From Ignavibacteriota bacterium (lineage in GTDB: Bacteria > Bacteroidota > Ignavibacteria > Kapaibacteriales > UBA2268): 46,918 bases of DNA. Below, piece after piece: positions 17,591 through 26,341 of this stretch. The stretch covers positions 1 to 46,918 of the forward strand of contig JACRLY010000012.1 in assembly GCA_016219595.1 (NCBI GenBank), written 5' to 3'. The notes under the pieces are model-generated. The model saw only the letters and a list, made by a program, of their open reading frames with translations. It did not search any database and was not told the DNA's origin. The translations under genes and the position numbers were made by a program. The stretch's first letter is position 1. The number at the start of each line of letters is the position of its first letter.

Positions 17591-18975
17591 TGTTTTTTAA
17601 TAAATAAATTCTTAATTTTTTGGTAAATACTAATTCCCCCTATTTTAAATGACTCATTATTCACCCTAATTGTTAAATACAATCCAAGTACTCCTACTAT
17701 GATATTACCAAGCCACATGCTCAACACCGGTGACATAATTCCCCTGTCGGCAAATTTCTCTCCCCCTATCAGGCATGCCCAATATAATATATAAAAGCCA
17801 AGTGTTATTGCTGCACTGAACCCGAAATTACCTCCTCTTGTTATTATTCCTAATGGACAACCAACGAGTATGAATACTAAACAAGCAAATGGGATGGCAT
17901 ATTTCTTCTGAATTTCAACTATATATTGTTTTGCCCTGAGTTCGTAATCGGCTTTTCTCATCATCGAGGAATTGACAGATGAAATTAGGAAATCTATTCT
18001 TTTAGAGGCATTCTTTAAGGCAGTTCTCAAGCTCGTTCCGTCAGTTTCTTCATCTTCCCTTTCATACCTTCTTGCGGAAAGGTTTTCCTTCCCGATTAGA
18101 TATTTGAATTGTCTTTCAAATTGTTTATTTGCTGTCTTTTCAACCTGTACCCCGGAAACCCTGGCTTCATCCACTATTTTCTGCATATCTCTGATATGCA
18201 TTTCCCGGTCTCCTCTTGAAATCGCATCCTCGCTTGACCTTGTAAGTGAAAATCCACTTGCATTCATCATAATCTGGTACTTCTCAAATTCTACTTTCCT
18301 GTAATTCCTTACATCATTATTGTAAAATTGGTGTATTTCACCTTTGTATAAATCAAGCATCAGCTTGGTCTCGTCAGGGGTGAACTTAGCCCCCCCGGAA
18401 TCGGCGGAAACAATATTTAATCCCTGTGGTTTAGTATTATCATAAATTGTTACTCCCTTCAAAGTTCCCCTCAATGAATCAACCGACCTTGCAAGAATTG
18501 TGTATCCGTCAATAGCATTCGAAAATTGTCCTGCTTCGATTGTGAATGTAGGTTTCTTCCTGGTTATATCGCTCATCAATACTTTTGCCCTGTGATTTGC
18601 TTCAGGCAATACTTCATCATTAAACCAAAACAAAGCTAAAGTAAGTATTGCGCCTGATATTAAAACCGGTGTCATCATTCGCCAGAGACTTGCTCCGCTC
18701 GATTTGAAAATTGTGATTTCATGTGATGATGACATTGAACCGAAAGCCATTAATGTCGAAAATAATACCCCAATCGGTACTGCCAAAACCACCATCCAGG
18801 CTATATTCAATACAATCAATTGTATTATCACCCAGGTATCTAATCCTTTTCCTATTAATTGGTCAATTGATTTGAGTATAAACTGGAAAAGGAACAGGAA
18901 TATAACCAGTACCACTCCGAAGAAAAACGGAGCCGCATGGTTTCTCAATACATATAAACTTAATAGTTTGAACAT
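17572..18975 (-). CDS. LptF/LptG family permease (lipopolysaccharide export)
   Basis: The 467-residue protein has the YjgP/YjgQ layout. Transmembrane segments lie at about 15-35, 55-80 and 100-120, then comes a large periplasmic jellyroll-like domain (about 130-345). Three C-terminal helices follow (FACLVFILVGCPLGI, FSAAITLGFYILYWA, MWLGNIIVGVLGLYL). The segment PLGIITRGGNFGFSAA is characteristic of the family. It forms the inner-membrane part of the LptB2FG transporter that extracts LPS. The sequence does not decide between LptF and LptG. The stop overlaps the lysC stop region on the other strand. Confidence 0.88.
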   Translation of the reverse strand: MFKLLSLYVLRNHAAPFFFGVVLVIFLFLFQFILKSIDQLIGKGLDTWVIIQLIVLNIAWMVVLAVPIGVLFSTLMAFGSMSSSHEITIFKSSGASLWRMMTPVLISGAILTLALFWFNDEVLPEANHRAKVLMSDITRKKPTFTIEAGQFSNAIDGYTILARSVDSLRGTLKGVTIYDNTKPQGLNIVSADSGGAKFTPDETKLMLDLYKGEIHQFYNNDVRNYRKVEFEKYQIMMNASGFSLTRSSEDAISRGDREMHIRDMQKIVDEARVSGVQVEKTANKQFERQFKYLIGKENLSARRYEREDEETDGTSLRTALKNASKRIDFLISSVNSSMMRKADYELRAKQYIVEIQKKYAIPFACLVFILVGCPLGIITRGGNFGFSAAITLGFYILYWACLIGGEKFADRGIMSPVLSMWLGNIIVGVLGLYLTIRVNNESFKIGGISIYQKIKNLFIKKHQLNNS

Positions 18976-18988
18976 TATATTATCTTAC

Positions 18989-19351
18989 TTATTTCAATTT
19001 CTTATTTAATGCTTTATCAAAAGTAACCACCTCATAACTTTCTATTTGATTATATGAATAAATCATACAATCAATAAAATCAAGTTTTGATGAGGAATAT
19101 GTTGAGAGAGCAAATTTAATGGTTTTAGGATTTTGAACAGTTGGATTGTAATTATCAATAAAGTTAGTTAATAAAGTAGCAGTTTTCTTCCTTGGAACCT
19201 TATAAACTTTCTCAAGAACATAAACAATTTCTGCTATTATTTCAGTAGGTAGGAATATTTCGTTGTTTTCAATGATGTCAGCTGATTGTTTAGATAAAGA
19301 CTCATTATCATTGAGAACATACCTGAGAAAAACATTAGCATCAATTATCAT
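18989..19351 (-). CDS. PIN-domain RNase toxin (VapC-like)
   Basis: The 120-residue PIN domain has its acidic quartet: Asp4 in MIIDANVFLRY, Glu37 or Glu41 in PTEIIAEIVYVLEK, Asp91 or Asp94 in KLDFIDCMI and Asp112 in VTFDKAL. PIN toxins are Mg-dependent RNases that usually cut tRNA or rRNA. The gene overlaps the end of its partner by 11 bases, the usual coupling in vapBC operons. It ends 13 bases from the start of the permease gene, so read-through is possible. Confidence 0.9.
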   Translation of the reverse strand: MIIDANVFLRYVLNDNESLSKQSADIIENNEIFLPTEIIAEIVYVLEKVYKVPRKKTATLLTNFIDNYNPTVQNPKTIKFALSTYSSSKLDFIDCMIYSYNQIESYEVVTFDKALNKKLK

Positions 19352-19577
19352 ATTTATCCATCACAGATTGTTTCCAGGCTTCCTTTTCATTAGTGATTAA
19401 TTCTCTATTTGCATATTTACTAAGAAATCCCTTCAAATTACGATTCTTCAAATGTACTTGTCGCTTTCCAATCAAAGGACGTATGGTAACCTCGACTTCC
19501 CTGCCTTTCAGAAAGCCAAGATTATTTAGTTTCAAAGTGTCAGAACTGACAACTGTATTGATTTTTAAAGTATGCAT
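19341..19577 (-). CDS. VapB-like antitoxin
   Basis: The 78-residue protein has a basic N-terminal beta region (MHTLKINTVVSSDTLKL, then FLKGREVEVTIRPLIG) of AbrB-like or related DNA-binding type. A charged C-terminal helix (NEKEAWKQSVMDKYD) is suited to wrap the toxin. It lies upstream of and overlaps the PIN gene. An 18-base inverted repeat sits 18 bases upstream of the ATG and may be its operator. Function is assigned mainly from position and size. Confidence 0.75.
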   Translation of the reverse strand: MHTLKINTVVSSDTLKLNNLGFLKGREVEVTIRPLIGKRQVHLKNRNLKGFLSKYANRELITNEKEAWKQSVMDKYDN

Positions 19578-19594
19578 TATAAATCTCCATTTTT

Positions 19595-19612
19595 AAGAAT
19601 TTGACGATTCTT
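19595..19612 (-). promoter_or_regulatory. Inverted repeat upstream of the VapBC-like genes, possible operator
   Basis: AAGAAT-N6-ATTCTT is a perfect 6-base inverted repeat 18-35 bases before the antitoxin ATG, just upstream of its GGAGA ribosome binding site. The position suits autoregulation by the antitoxin. Confidence 0.45.
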
Positions 19613-19716
19613 ATAATATAATCTTGTTATTTAATTTTTCACACTAGAAAATAAATATATAGAAAGATATTTTTTGAAAATCAACAATGATTTATTTTCC
19701 ATTAGTGCCTACTTTT

Positions 19717-20073
19717 TTATTCAGACAATAAAGATTCAGCAGGAACTCCAAGTTTATCATGCAATGTTCTCATCATACGCAATGACAATTTTCTTTTACC
19801 TGACATAACTTCTGATACTCTGCTCCTATAGCCAAGATAATATCTCAAATCAGACATTTTCATACCAAGCTGTTCCAATCTAAATTTAATAGCATCTAAT
19901 GGATTTGGTGCTTCTATCTTAAATTTCTCTTTTTCATAGTTTTCAACAAGAATTGATAAAATTTCAAGTTCATCTGATTCCATTGAACCGGATTTTAGAT
20001 TCTTTTGCATAAGTATATAAATCCTTTCAAGAGATTTCTCGTACTGTTTCTTATTTTTTATCGGTTTTAACAT
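19717..20073 (-). CDS. higA: HigA-type antitoxin (XRE-like helix-turn-helix)
   Basis: The 118-residue protein ends in an XRE-type helix-turn-helix (LRYYLGYRSRVSEVMSGKRK, then LSLRMMRTLHDKLGVP) preceded by the COG5499-type segment NPLDAIKFRLEQLGM. It represses its own operon and neutralises the HigB toxin. As in other higBA loci the toxin gene comes first and the antitoxin start lies inside the toxin gene (23-base overlap). Confidence 0.9.
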   Translation of the reverse strand: MLKPIKNKKQYEKSLERIYILMQKNLKSGSMESDELEILSILVENYEKEKFKIEAPNPLDAIKFRLEQLGMKMSDLRYYLGYRSRVSEVMSGKRKLSLRMMRTLHDKLGVPAESLLSE

Positions 20074-20368
20074 AATTTATTTCCTTTATATCTAACTTAT
20101 CATAATCCTTATGTGAACCAATCCAGATTATGAAAACAATTCCGAGTCTATATTCAATATCAACCACCAGTCTGTATTTATTCCCTTTGATATTGAATAC
20201 AACTCTTTTATTAGTGATTATTGACGCACTTTTATATTTATCTTTAATCTCATTTGGGCTTTTCCATGACGATTTTTCAGCTTCAGCAAACCATGCTTTT
20301 ATAGGTTGTTCCGCATCATGGTTATTAGTCCAGAATATTTTCAAAGTATTTCTTGCAATAATCCTCAT
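20051..20368 (-). CDS. higB: HigB-type mRNA interferase toxin
   Basis: The protein of about 105 residues belongs to the HigB (COG4680) branch of the RelE fold: MRIIARNTLKIFW, AEQPIKAWFAEAEKSSW, NKRVVFNIKGNKYRLVVDIE and VFIIWIGSHKDYDKLD. HigB cuts mRNA on the ribosome. The ATG at 20368 is preferred over an upstream TTG (20374). A perfect palindrome lies about 28 bases upstream. The gene sits just past the terminator of the preceding minus-strand operon. Confidence 0.92.
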   Translation of the reverse strand: MRIIARNTLKIFWTNNHDAEQPIKAWFAEAEKSSWKSPNEIKDKYKSASIITNKRVVFNIKGNKYRLVVDIEYRLGIVFIIWIGSHKDYDKLDIKEINYVKTDKK

Positions 20369-20395
20369 AAACAAAAATAAATAATTAATTCAATA

Positions 20396-20410
20396 TTACC
20401 AAATTGGTAA
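20396..20410 (-). promoter_or_regulatory. Palindromic operator upstream of higBA
   Basis: TTACCAA-A-TTGGTAA is a perfect 7-base inverted repeat around one central base. It overlaps a near-consensus -7 box (TAATATTG). This is the expected HigA binding site. Confidence 0.6.
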
Positions 20411-20423
20411 CATATTTTAATAA

Positions 20424-20458
20424 CAAAAAAAAGAGCCAGGGATTTAACACCCCGGCTC
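20424..20458 (-). terminator. Rho-independent terminator of the sigma factor operon
   Basis: Read on the minus strand, GAGCCGGGG (20458-20450) pairs with CCCTGGCTC (20441-20433) with one mismatch and an 8-base loop. A run of eight T (20432-20425) follows. It lies 36 bases after the stop of the 652-residue gene and insulates higBA. Confidence 0.9.
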
Positions 20459-20493
20459 ACAGGTTTAGAGGACTCAATTATAAACCTGTTTTT

Positions 20494-22452
20494 TTATTCT
20501 ACAATAACTCTCTGAACTGCATGTTCACCCTTATCACTTCTGACTGAAATTAAATACATCCCCGGCTCTATATCCTGAAGTTTATAACTCTCGTTCCAGT
20601 CCCCGGTGCCAAATGATTTCAATGATGATAGCTCTGCTATCTTCCTGCCGGATAAGTCATGAAGTATAATACTAAGATTTCTCGGTTCAAGTAATGTGAA
20701 ACTTAGATTCACTTTTCCCGATGTTGGATTAGGAAACACAGTCAGATTTTCGAGTGAGCCGCTGCAGGAACGCCACACATCAAAATAAGTGTCCTTGCCA
20801 GCAATAGCTGCCGCTTCGCAAATATTTTCAGCATCCTCCAATATCTTTATTTCTGGTTCGAGCCTGTTTCTTACCTCATTTGGCAAAGCTTCGAGAAATT
20901 CAGGTGTCGGGTCATACCAGAATATGAAAGAGAATTCTTTCGTAGCGTTTCCTTTTACAGGTATTTCTATTGGAATCAGCTTATTAATCTTAATATATTT
21001 ATCAATGTCAATATCTATATTTTTCATCTTACAATCAAGCTCTTTCATCTTCAAATCATTGAGCTTTATTTTAATTTCCTTTAAACACTCAATACTACTA
21101 TCTAGTTTAACCGAATCACAATTAAACTCTTCTATTCTGATTCTGTATTTCTTCATCTTTTTACCAACGTTTGCCTTGTCCTGCTCAAGTTCCTTCAAAT
21201 ACTGTTCCTGGAGTTCGGGAAATTCATGAAATTCATAAAGTTGGTCAAGGTTTTGAACATCCGGTACGATTATATTTGGCACACACAGAGTATTCAGAGA
21301 ATCAAAACCCATATATATACCCTCCCATTTAAAATCACATCCAAGTGCAGAATCAAGTCTGAATGTCTTGAATTTCAAATTAAGTGTATCTAGTTTATAT
21401 CTAAGAGTATCAAGTTTCATCCTGTGTAAATTCAGGTATTTCCTGCTTGAATCATACATTTTCCTGGACTCTTTAAGCACAGAATCCATATTATATTTAT
21501 TCATATTCAGTTTATAAACCTTCATTGCATTTTTATAGGCACTGTTTACAATTGAATCAACATTGATTTCAACATCAATATTCTTTCTCATTTTCTTTTT
21601 GAAATACTTTTTATTTCTATCTTTCGATGTACTATCGCAAATTGTAATCACTTTAACAATTGATTTATTTTTCTTATCTCCTTCTGTTAGATTCTCATCT
21701 AAGGCATGGTTGAACAACATTATTTTTTCTTCTTCTTCTTCAATTTCTTTTCTCTCATCCTTTGCAGGAGGAGCTAATAGCTTACTTGAGTATTTTGCCT
21801 GAATCACATGAGTATTTTCGTCATCAAGGACAAACACCCTGCGGTTTCCCGCATTATCGGTAATTAGTCTCGGTGAAAACTCAGGTATATCATCTTCAAG
21901 TTCGGTCAGCTTCGGTTCATCCTGCATTGACAAACCGCCCTTAACATAAAGTGTACACAATATTGGTTTTTTCCCTTTTGTATCCCAGTAGATTAACTTT
22001 GGATTATCAGGATTTTTTTCATCAATCTTAATTCCTAACTTATTGAGGTCAGTATCCTCAAGTTTTACAATCTGCACTCCCTTAACATCGGATTCTGTAT
22101 TTCTTGGGCTTTCAGTTGTTTCAACTTTTATATCTTGTGTATTATTATTTTCTGTAACATTTGATTGTGTATTATTACTTACCACATAATTTTCCTTTTT
22201 ACTATCAGGATTATTATCGGTACTAAGTATATTCAGTGCCATTATTCCCACAATAGCCGCTGTAGCTGCGATTGTTGCAAATTTGAACATAACCGGTACT
22301 CCTTTATAATAGTTTATGACTTTTCCTAAAACAGTTTTTCTATTCGAAGCGAAATTTTCAACTATGGAACGAGCTTCCTCATTCGATATGACGGATTCCT
22401 GGTTTCTTGCTCTAAGGAAATACTCTTCCATATTTTTTCTTTCATTATTCAT
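20494..22452 (-). CDS. Membrane protein coupled to an ECF sigma gene, with coiled coils and a C-terminal T9SS sorting domain
   Basis: The 652-residue protein begins with a hydrophilic segment of about 50 residues. One transmembrane helix follows (MFKFATIAATAAIVGIMALN, about 55-75). A long extracytoplasmic part has charged, coiled-coil-like stretches (about 270-480, LRYKLDTLNLKFKTFRLDS). The last 85 residues (VFPNPTSGKVNLSFTL to HAVQRVIVE) are a type A T9SS sorting domain. The start overlaps the end of the sigma gene by 8 bases. That coupling and the cytoplasmic N-terminus plus single helix suggest an anti-sigma or sensor role. A T9SS tail on such a protein is unusual because T9SS cargoes normally have a cleavable signal peptide. 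The role is inferred. Confidence 0.75.
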   Translation of the reverse strand: MNNERKNMEEYFLRARNQESVISNEEARSIVENFASNRKTVLGKVINYYKGVPVMFKFATIAATAAIVGIMALNILSTDNNPDSKKENYVVSNNTQSNVTENNNTQDIKVETTESPRNTESDVKGVQIVKLEDTDLNKLGIKIDEKNPDNPKLIYWDTKGKKPILCTLYVKGGLSMQDEPKLTELEDDIPEFSPRLITDNAGNRRVFVLDDENTHVIQAKYSSKLLAPPAKDERKEIEEEEEKIMLFNHALDENLTEGDKKNKSIVKVITICDSTSKDRNKKYFKKKMRKNIDVEINVDSIVNSAYKNAMKVYKLNMNKYNMDSVLKESRKMYDSSRKYLNLHRMKLDTLRYKLDTLNLKFKTFRLDSALGCDFKWEGIYMGFDSLNTLCVPNIIVPDVQNLDQLYEFHEFPELQEQYLKELEQDKANVGKKMKKYRIRIEEFNCDSVKLDSSIECLKEIKIKLNDLKMKELDCKMKNIDIDIDKYIKINKLIPIEIPVKGNATKEFSFIFWYDPTPEFLEALPNEVRNRLEPEIKILEDAENICEAAAIAGKDTYFDVWRSCSGSLENLTVFPNPTSGKVNLSFTLLEPRNLSIILHDLSGRKIAELSSLKSFGTGDWNESYKLQDIEPGMYLISVRSDKGEHAVQRVIVE

Positions 22453-23056
22453 TTTTCACCTCTAAGCAAATTTTATCCAATTCTATTATTTCCTTTAGAT
22501 TTCCCGAAATTGATTTCCCATTTTTCTTTTCAAAAAAAATTCCCTTTTCTTTTGGACTAAAATCATCTCTCATAATTTTTTCAAGTTTTTCTCTTCCTCT
22601 TTTCAGTCTTGATTTTACTCCTGATATTGTTCCACCCTGTATATCCTTTATTTCATCGAGAGTGAATCCTGATATTTCGAACAATACAATAGCTTCTCTG
22701 TATTTATCCTTTAATTTATTTAAGGAATTATAAAGAAATTTAACATCCACGTTGTTTTCTACATAATCGGAACTGTATTGCATCAATTCTGCTTTATCAT
22801 TATTAAATTCTTTGAATAATTTCCGTCTCCATTTCCCTCTCTTGAAATGACGGCTTGCTATTGTAAACACAAAACTTTTAAACGATTCTTTCTTTTTCAA
22901 CCCGGTAAAATTCTCAAAAGCCGCAAGAATAGTGTCGCTCACCAGGTCACGCGAATCTTCGCGATTCCTTGTCAGTGCCATTGCATATCCCGAAAGCTGT
23001 CCGAGTACGGGTTCAAGCAGTTTCAGAAACTCTTCCTTTTTTTCCCTATCCGTCAT
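22445..23056 (-). CDS. ECF-family RNA polymerase sigma factor
   Basis: The 203-residue protein has sigma region 2 (YAMALTRNREDSRDLVSDTI and FKSFVFTIASRHFKRGKWRR) and region 4 (KYREAIVLFEISGFTLDEI, then VKSRLKRGREKLEKIM). This is the two-domain ECF plan. About 35 extra residues after region 4 end in KICLEVKNE. It is translationally coupled to the T9SS-tailed membrane protein, its likely regulator, and both end at the terminator near 20.44 kb. The target promoters are unknown. Confidence 0.92.
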   Translation of the reverse strand: MTDREKKEEFLKLLEPVLGQLSGYAMALTRNREDSRDLVSDTILAAFENFTGLKKKESFKSFVFTIASRHFKRGKWRRKLFKEFNNDKAELMQYSSDYVENNVDVKFLYNSLNKLKDKYREAIVLFEISGFTLDEIKDIQGGTISGVKSRLKRGREKLEKIMRDDFSPKEKGIFFEKKNGKSISGNLKEIIELDKICLEVKNE

Positions 23057-23152
23057 TTCTTTTTTTTGTAATTTCTCTTCAACATATAAGTGTCATAAAC
23101 ACAAAAAAAGTTTCATTTATTTTTAGGGGTTTTATTTATTAGACGTTTTTTT

Positions 23153-24034
23153 ATGAAAAAGTTTCGATTTAATATATTTTATTATATTTTATTTTCTTTT
23201 ATTCTTGTTCAGTGTTCTTCTGTTAAAACTAATACTGTAAATAAGAACTTTCTTTGGAAAATTTCTTCTGATAAAGCCACGGTTTATCTTCTTGGTTCTA
23301 TTCATCTTGCTAAGGAATCTCTTTATCCTCTCAATCCGGTTATCGAAAATGCCTTTGCCGAATCGAATAACCTGGTTGTGGAACTTAACATTGATAAAAT
23401 CAATCCCTTCGACCTGGTAAAAAAAGTTATGTACCAGGATGATAATAGTCTCGAAAAAAATGTTTCTAAAGAAATATATGCAAAATTAAAATCCATGTTC
23501 GATAAAAACGGTGTTCCTGAAATCGCTTATGCCAAGGCACACCCTTGGTTTGCCACTGTCATGCTTGTTAATCTTGAACTGAAAGCGAACGGTTACGATG
23601 AGAAAAACGGGATTGACCAGCACTTCCTGAATAAAGCCGATGAGAAAAGGATTCTCGAACTTGAAACAATGGACGAACAATTAAGTTTGTTCAATGAGTT
23701 TGACAATTTTTCCGCTGAGTTTGTCGATTATTCGCTAAATGATTTAAAAAATACAACCGAACAGGTTGATGATTTGTACCATGCCTGGAGTACAGGGAAT
23801 GCTGAACACTTTGAAAAATTAATCGACGTTACTACAGAAGAAAATCCTAAGCTTGAAGTTGTTTTCAATAAATTAATCAAAGAACGGAATATTAAAATGG
23901 CAGAAAAAATTTCAGGTTATCTCAAATCAAATGGTAAATATTTCGTTGTTGTTGGTGCAGGTCATATTATAGGCAAAAGTGGGATTCTCTCGCTAATTAA
24001 AGAAAAAAATAAATATAAAGTTGAACAGTTATAA
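23153..24034 (+). CDS. TraB/GumN family lipoprotein
   Basis: The 293-residue protein starts with a lipoprotein signal (FYYILFSFILVQC, lipobox cysteine about residue 21). The TraB/GumN fold follows: VYLLGSIHLAKESLYPL, NNLVVELNID, AYAKAHPWFATVML, NGIDQHFLNKA and the C-terminal YFVVVGAGHIIGKSG. The paired GS-H and G-GH motifs are the family's proposed metal-dependent hydrolase residues. It is probably anchored in a membrane facing the periplasm. The substrate is unknown; related proteins include YbaP and Tiki-type metalloproteases. A short gap leads to the response regulator. Confidence 0.88.
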   Translation: MKKFRFNIFYYILFSFILVQCSSVKTNTVNKNFLWKISSDKATVYLLGSIHLAKESLYPLNPVIENAFAESNNLVVELNIDKINPFDLVKKVMYQDDNSLEKNVSKEIYAKLKSMFDKNGVPEIAYAKAHPWFATVMLVNLELKANGYDEKNGIDQHFLNKADEKRILELETMDEQLSLFNEFDNFSAEFVDYSLNDLKNTTEQVDDLYHAWSTGNAEHFEKLIDVTTEENPKLEVVFNKLIKERNIKMAEKISGYLKSNGKYFVVVGAGHIIGKSGILSLIKEKNKYKVEQL

Positions 24035-24048
24035 ATTTCTATTTAATT

Positions 24049-24477
24049 ATGGCAAACGATTATTCAAATTATTCGGTTTTAATTGTTGACGACAACCAGC
24101 CATTCAGGCAGGTTCTCAAAAGTCTGATTGAAATTAATTTCAAAGTTAATGTTTACGAAGCAAATCATCCGAAGGAGGCTTTCGAGATTTTGGAAAAGAC
24201 TGTGCCGGACCTAATTGTCATGGACATGGAAATGCCCTACATGGATGGCTTGACTGCCGTAAAAAAAATTCGGGAAATTCCTGAACTCAAGGATATACCT
24301 ATCATCATCTGTACCGTCCTGAGCGAAACTAACCTGGTGATTAAACTTGGAGAACTCAGAATCAGGGATTACCTACTGAAAAACACCGATGTCAAGGTAC
24401 TGACTAATAAATTTGCAGATATTTTTGCAAGTATCGCAAACGGCACTTATAATATTTTCAATGGCAATGGCAGCTGA
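24049..24477 (+). CDS. Single-domain response regulator (CheY-like receiver)
   Basis: The 142-residue receiver has the acidic pair in VLIVDDNQ, the phosphoacceptor in LIVMDMEMPYMDG, the conserved hydroxyl residue in IIICTVLSE and the lysine in YLLKNTD. There is no output domain, only a short tail. No histidine kinase is nearby. Its last 17 bases overlap the start of holA, so the genes are cotranscribed. Confidence 0.92.
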   Translation: MANDYSNYSVLIVDDNQPFRQVLKSLIEINFKVNVYEANHPKEAFEILEKTVPDLIVMDMEMPYMDGLTAVKKIREIPELKDIPIIICTVLSETNLVIKLGELRIRDYLLKNTDVKVLTNKFADIFASIANGTYNIFNGNGS

Positions 24478-25555
24478 CAACTTTGAACAATTGCTCGCAT
24501 CCAATGATTTCCCTCCAATCATTTTTTTATTCGGAGAGGAAGAATTTCTTTTGGAAGAAGCCTACACAAAATTAATTAACCGGCTATGCCCTGATGAAAA
24601 CTCGAGATATGACCTCGAAATTTTGGATTTCGAAGAATCAAAATCTTCAGCAGCAGTTGAAAACCTCATCCGCAGTTGCAATTCCCTGCCCTTCATTTCG
24701 CCCCGGAGAGTAGTGGTAGTCAAGCGATTTGAGAATGCCTTCAGCGGAAGATTGTCTGCAAAATCGGAAGAATATGAGAGACTTTCTAAATATCTGAACA
24801 ATCCCCAGAAAACGACTTGCCTTATCATACGTTCACAAGATGAAAAACTCAAGGGTTTCTCTTCTGCAAAATCGGGAAAAGGCAAAGACAAACTTGATAA
24901 GTTGATTAAGGATGCAAAATTTCCATACAATATTCTGCTCGATAAGCACACCTGGTTTGAATTCCCTAAAGTCTATGAATCGGAGCTCTCTTCCTGGGTG
25001 AACAGGCGATTCAAAGAGATTGGCAAAAAGATTGAACCTAATGCTGTCGAAATGCTCATTTCTCAAAGCAATCCCAATCTCAGGGACATCAATAACGAAA
25101 TTGAAAAAATACTTCTCTATATTGATGAAAAAGAAGAAATCACTTTGGATGATGTCACCTTCATTGTCGGCTCTTCGCGGGTTTACAACATCTTCGAACT
25201 TCAGAAAGCAATTGGCAAACGGAAAATGGGTGAATCCCTTATGATTGTCGAAAACATGCTCGCTAACGAAAGACAGGAAATGCTTATCATGACTATGTTG
25301 ACACGCTACTTCATTGCATTGTGGAAACTAATCGAAGAGTCCGGCAAAACAAATAACAATTACCAGCTTGCCGGTAAAGTAGGCATCAATCCATATTTCG
25401 TTTCAGAATATCTCCATGCTCTCACTTTTTACTCACCCAATGAAATTGAGAATGCATTCCTTTTACTTTGCGAAACCGACGAAAAGCTGAAATCAACTTC
25501 TACCGACAGTCTCTATCTAATCCAAAACATGCTCGTCCGAATAATGAAAAAGTAA
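24461..25555 (+). CDS. holA: DNA polymerase III subunit delta
   Basis: The protein of about 364 residues matches HolA: an N-terminal PPIIFLFGEEEFLLEEAYTKL, the degenerate AAA+ core (RVVVVKRFENAF, TTCLIIRSQDEKLKG) and the C-terminal collar (MLTRYFIALWKLIEE, VSEYLHALTFYSPNEIENA). Delta opens the sliding clamp in the clamp loader. The frame extends to an ATG at 24413, but the conserved sequence begins just after the ATGs at 24461 and 24467, which overlap the response regulator stop. Confidence 0.93.
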   Translation: MAMAADNFEQLLASNDFPPIIFLFGEEEFLLEEAYTKLINRLCPDENSRYDLEILDFEESKSSAAVENLIRSCNSLPFISPRRVVVVKRFENAFSGRLSAKSEEYERLSKYLNNPQKTTCLIIRSQDEKLKGFSSAKSGKGKDKLDKLIKDAKFPYNILLDKHTWFEFPKVYESELSSWVNRRFKEIGKKIEPNAVEMLISQSNPNLRDINNEIEKILLYIDEKEEITLDDVTFIVGSSRVYNIFELQKAIGKRKMGESLMIVENMLANERQEMLIMTMLTRYFIALWKLIEESGKTNNNYQLAGKVGINPYFVSEYLHALTFYSPNEIENAFLLLCETDEKLKSTSTDSLYLIQNMLVRIMKK

Positions 25556-25809
25556 TTAAACATTAGTCTGTAGGCTGTAGGCTGTAGGCTTTAGACATTT
25601 AGGGAAAAAAATAAAAGTATAACAATTCTATCACGCAGTGATTATATGTCTGTAGCAAACGAATCACAGCCACCACACTTATCCCGTAGGGATTAAATGT
25701 CTATAGAAAATTGTCTGAACAGGATTAAGAAGATTTAAGGATTGCAGGATTTAATTATTTTACACAAAACCCACTAAGAAATATTTCACGCAGAGCCGCT
25801 GAATCGCAG

Positions 25810-25861
25810 AGTTTTTTGGTTATATAAAGCCAAAAAGGTGCAGATTTGTGCATCCGGAGCA
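25810..25861 (+). repeat. Imperfect direct repeat, copy 1
   Basis: The core CCAAAAAGGTGCAGATTTGT recurs at 25921-25970 with one base fewer in the A run and similar flanks (AGTTTTT before, GTGCAT and GAGCA after). Confidence 0.65.
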
Positions 25862-25920
25862 GATTTGACATCATTTTCACTTTCTTGTTTGATAAACCTA
25901 AAATCTAATGTTTACCACTG

Positions 25921-25970
25921 AGTTTTTAGTTAATTGGAGCCAAAAGGTGCAGATTTGTGCATTTTGAGCA
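25921..25970 (+). repeat. Imperfect direct repeat, copy 2
   Basis: Second copy of the repeat at 25810-25861, with core GCCAAAAGGTGCAGATTTGT and the same flanking AGTTTTT and GAGCA words. It lies about 60 bases downstream of the first copy. Confidence 0.65.
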
Positions 25971-26341
25971 ATATTTTTAAAAATTCTGAATTCTGAATGG
26001 TGGATATATAAGTTGAAAGTTTAAAAGTGAGAAAGAAATCCCCCTGAATCCCCCTTTTACAAAGTGGGAAAAGCATTCCGGCGACGACTGGATTCAGCCC
26101 GACATGGATTAGCAAAGAAAGAGCGGGACAAAGTATAACCTCACCCCCTGCCCCTCTCCAATGGGAGAGGGGAGTTATCAAACGCACTGCAAAAATAAGG
26201 TTGTGGGAGTTATATGTCAAGAAAATGGTTCTAAAATGGTTTTTAAAATATAGGCTGTAGGCTGGAGGCTATTGGGAAAAAAGGATAAGCAAATATTGTC
26301 CATGAATGGCACATGGTTGAAAAAAAATAAGAATGAAAAAC

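Noticed and set aside
20789..21229. Plus-strand open frame of 146 codons
   Set aside because: It is antisense to the T9SS-tailed membrane protein gene and is an Ile/Ser/Phe-rich shadow.
25569..25589. Tandem GTAGGCT units considered as a CRISPR or VNTR array
   Set aside because: There are only three 7-base units with no spacers. The degenerate copy 680 bases away shows it is a dispersed intergenic repeat.
25930..26220. Minus-strand open frame of 96 codons
   Set aside because: It is assembled from dispersed repeats (the GAGAGGGG and CCCCCTGAAT blocks) with no protein-like composition.
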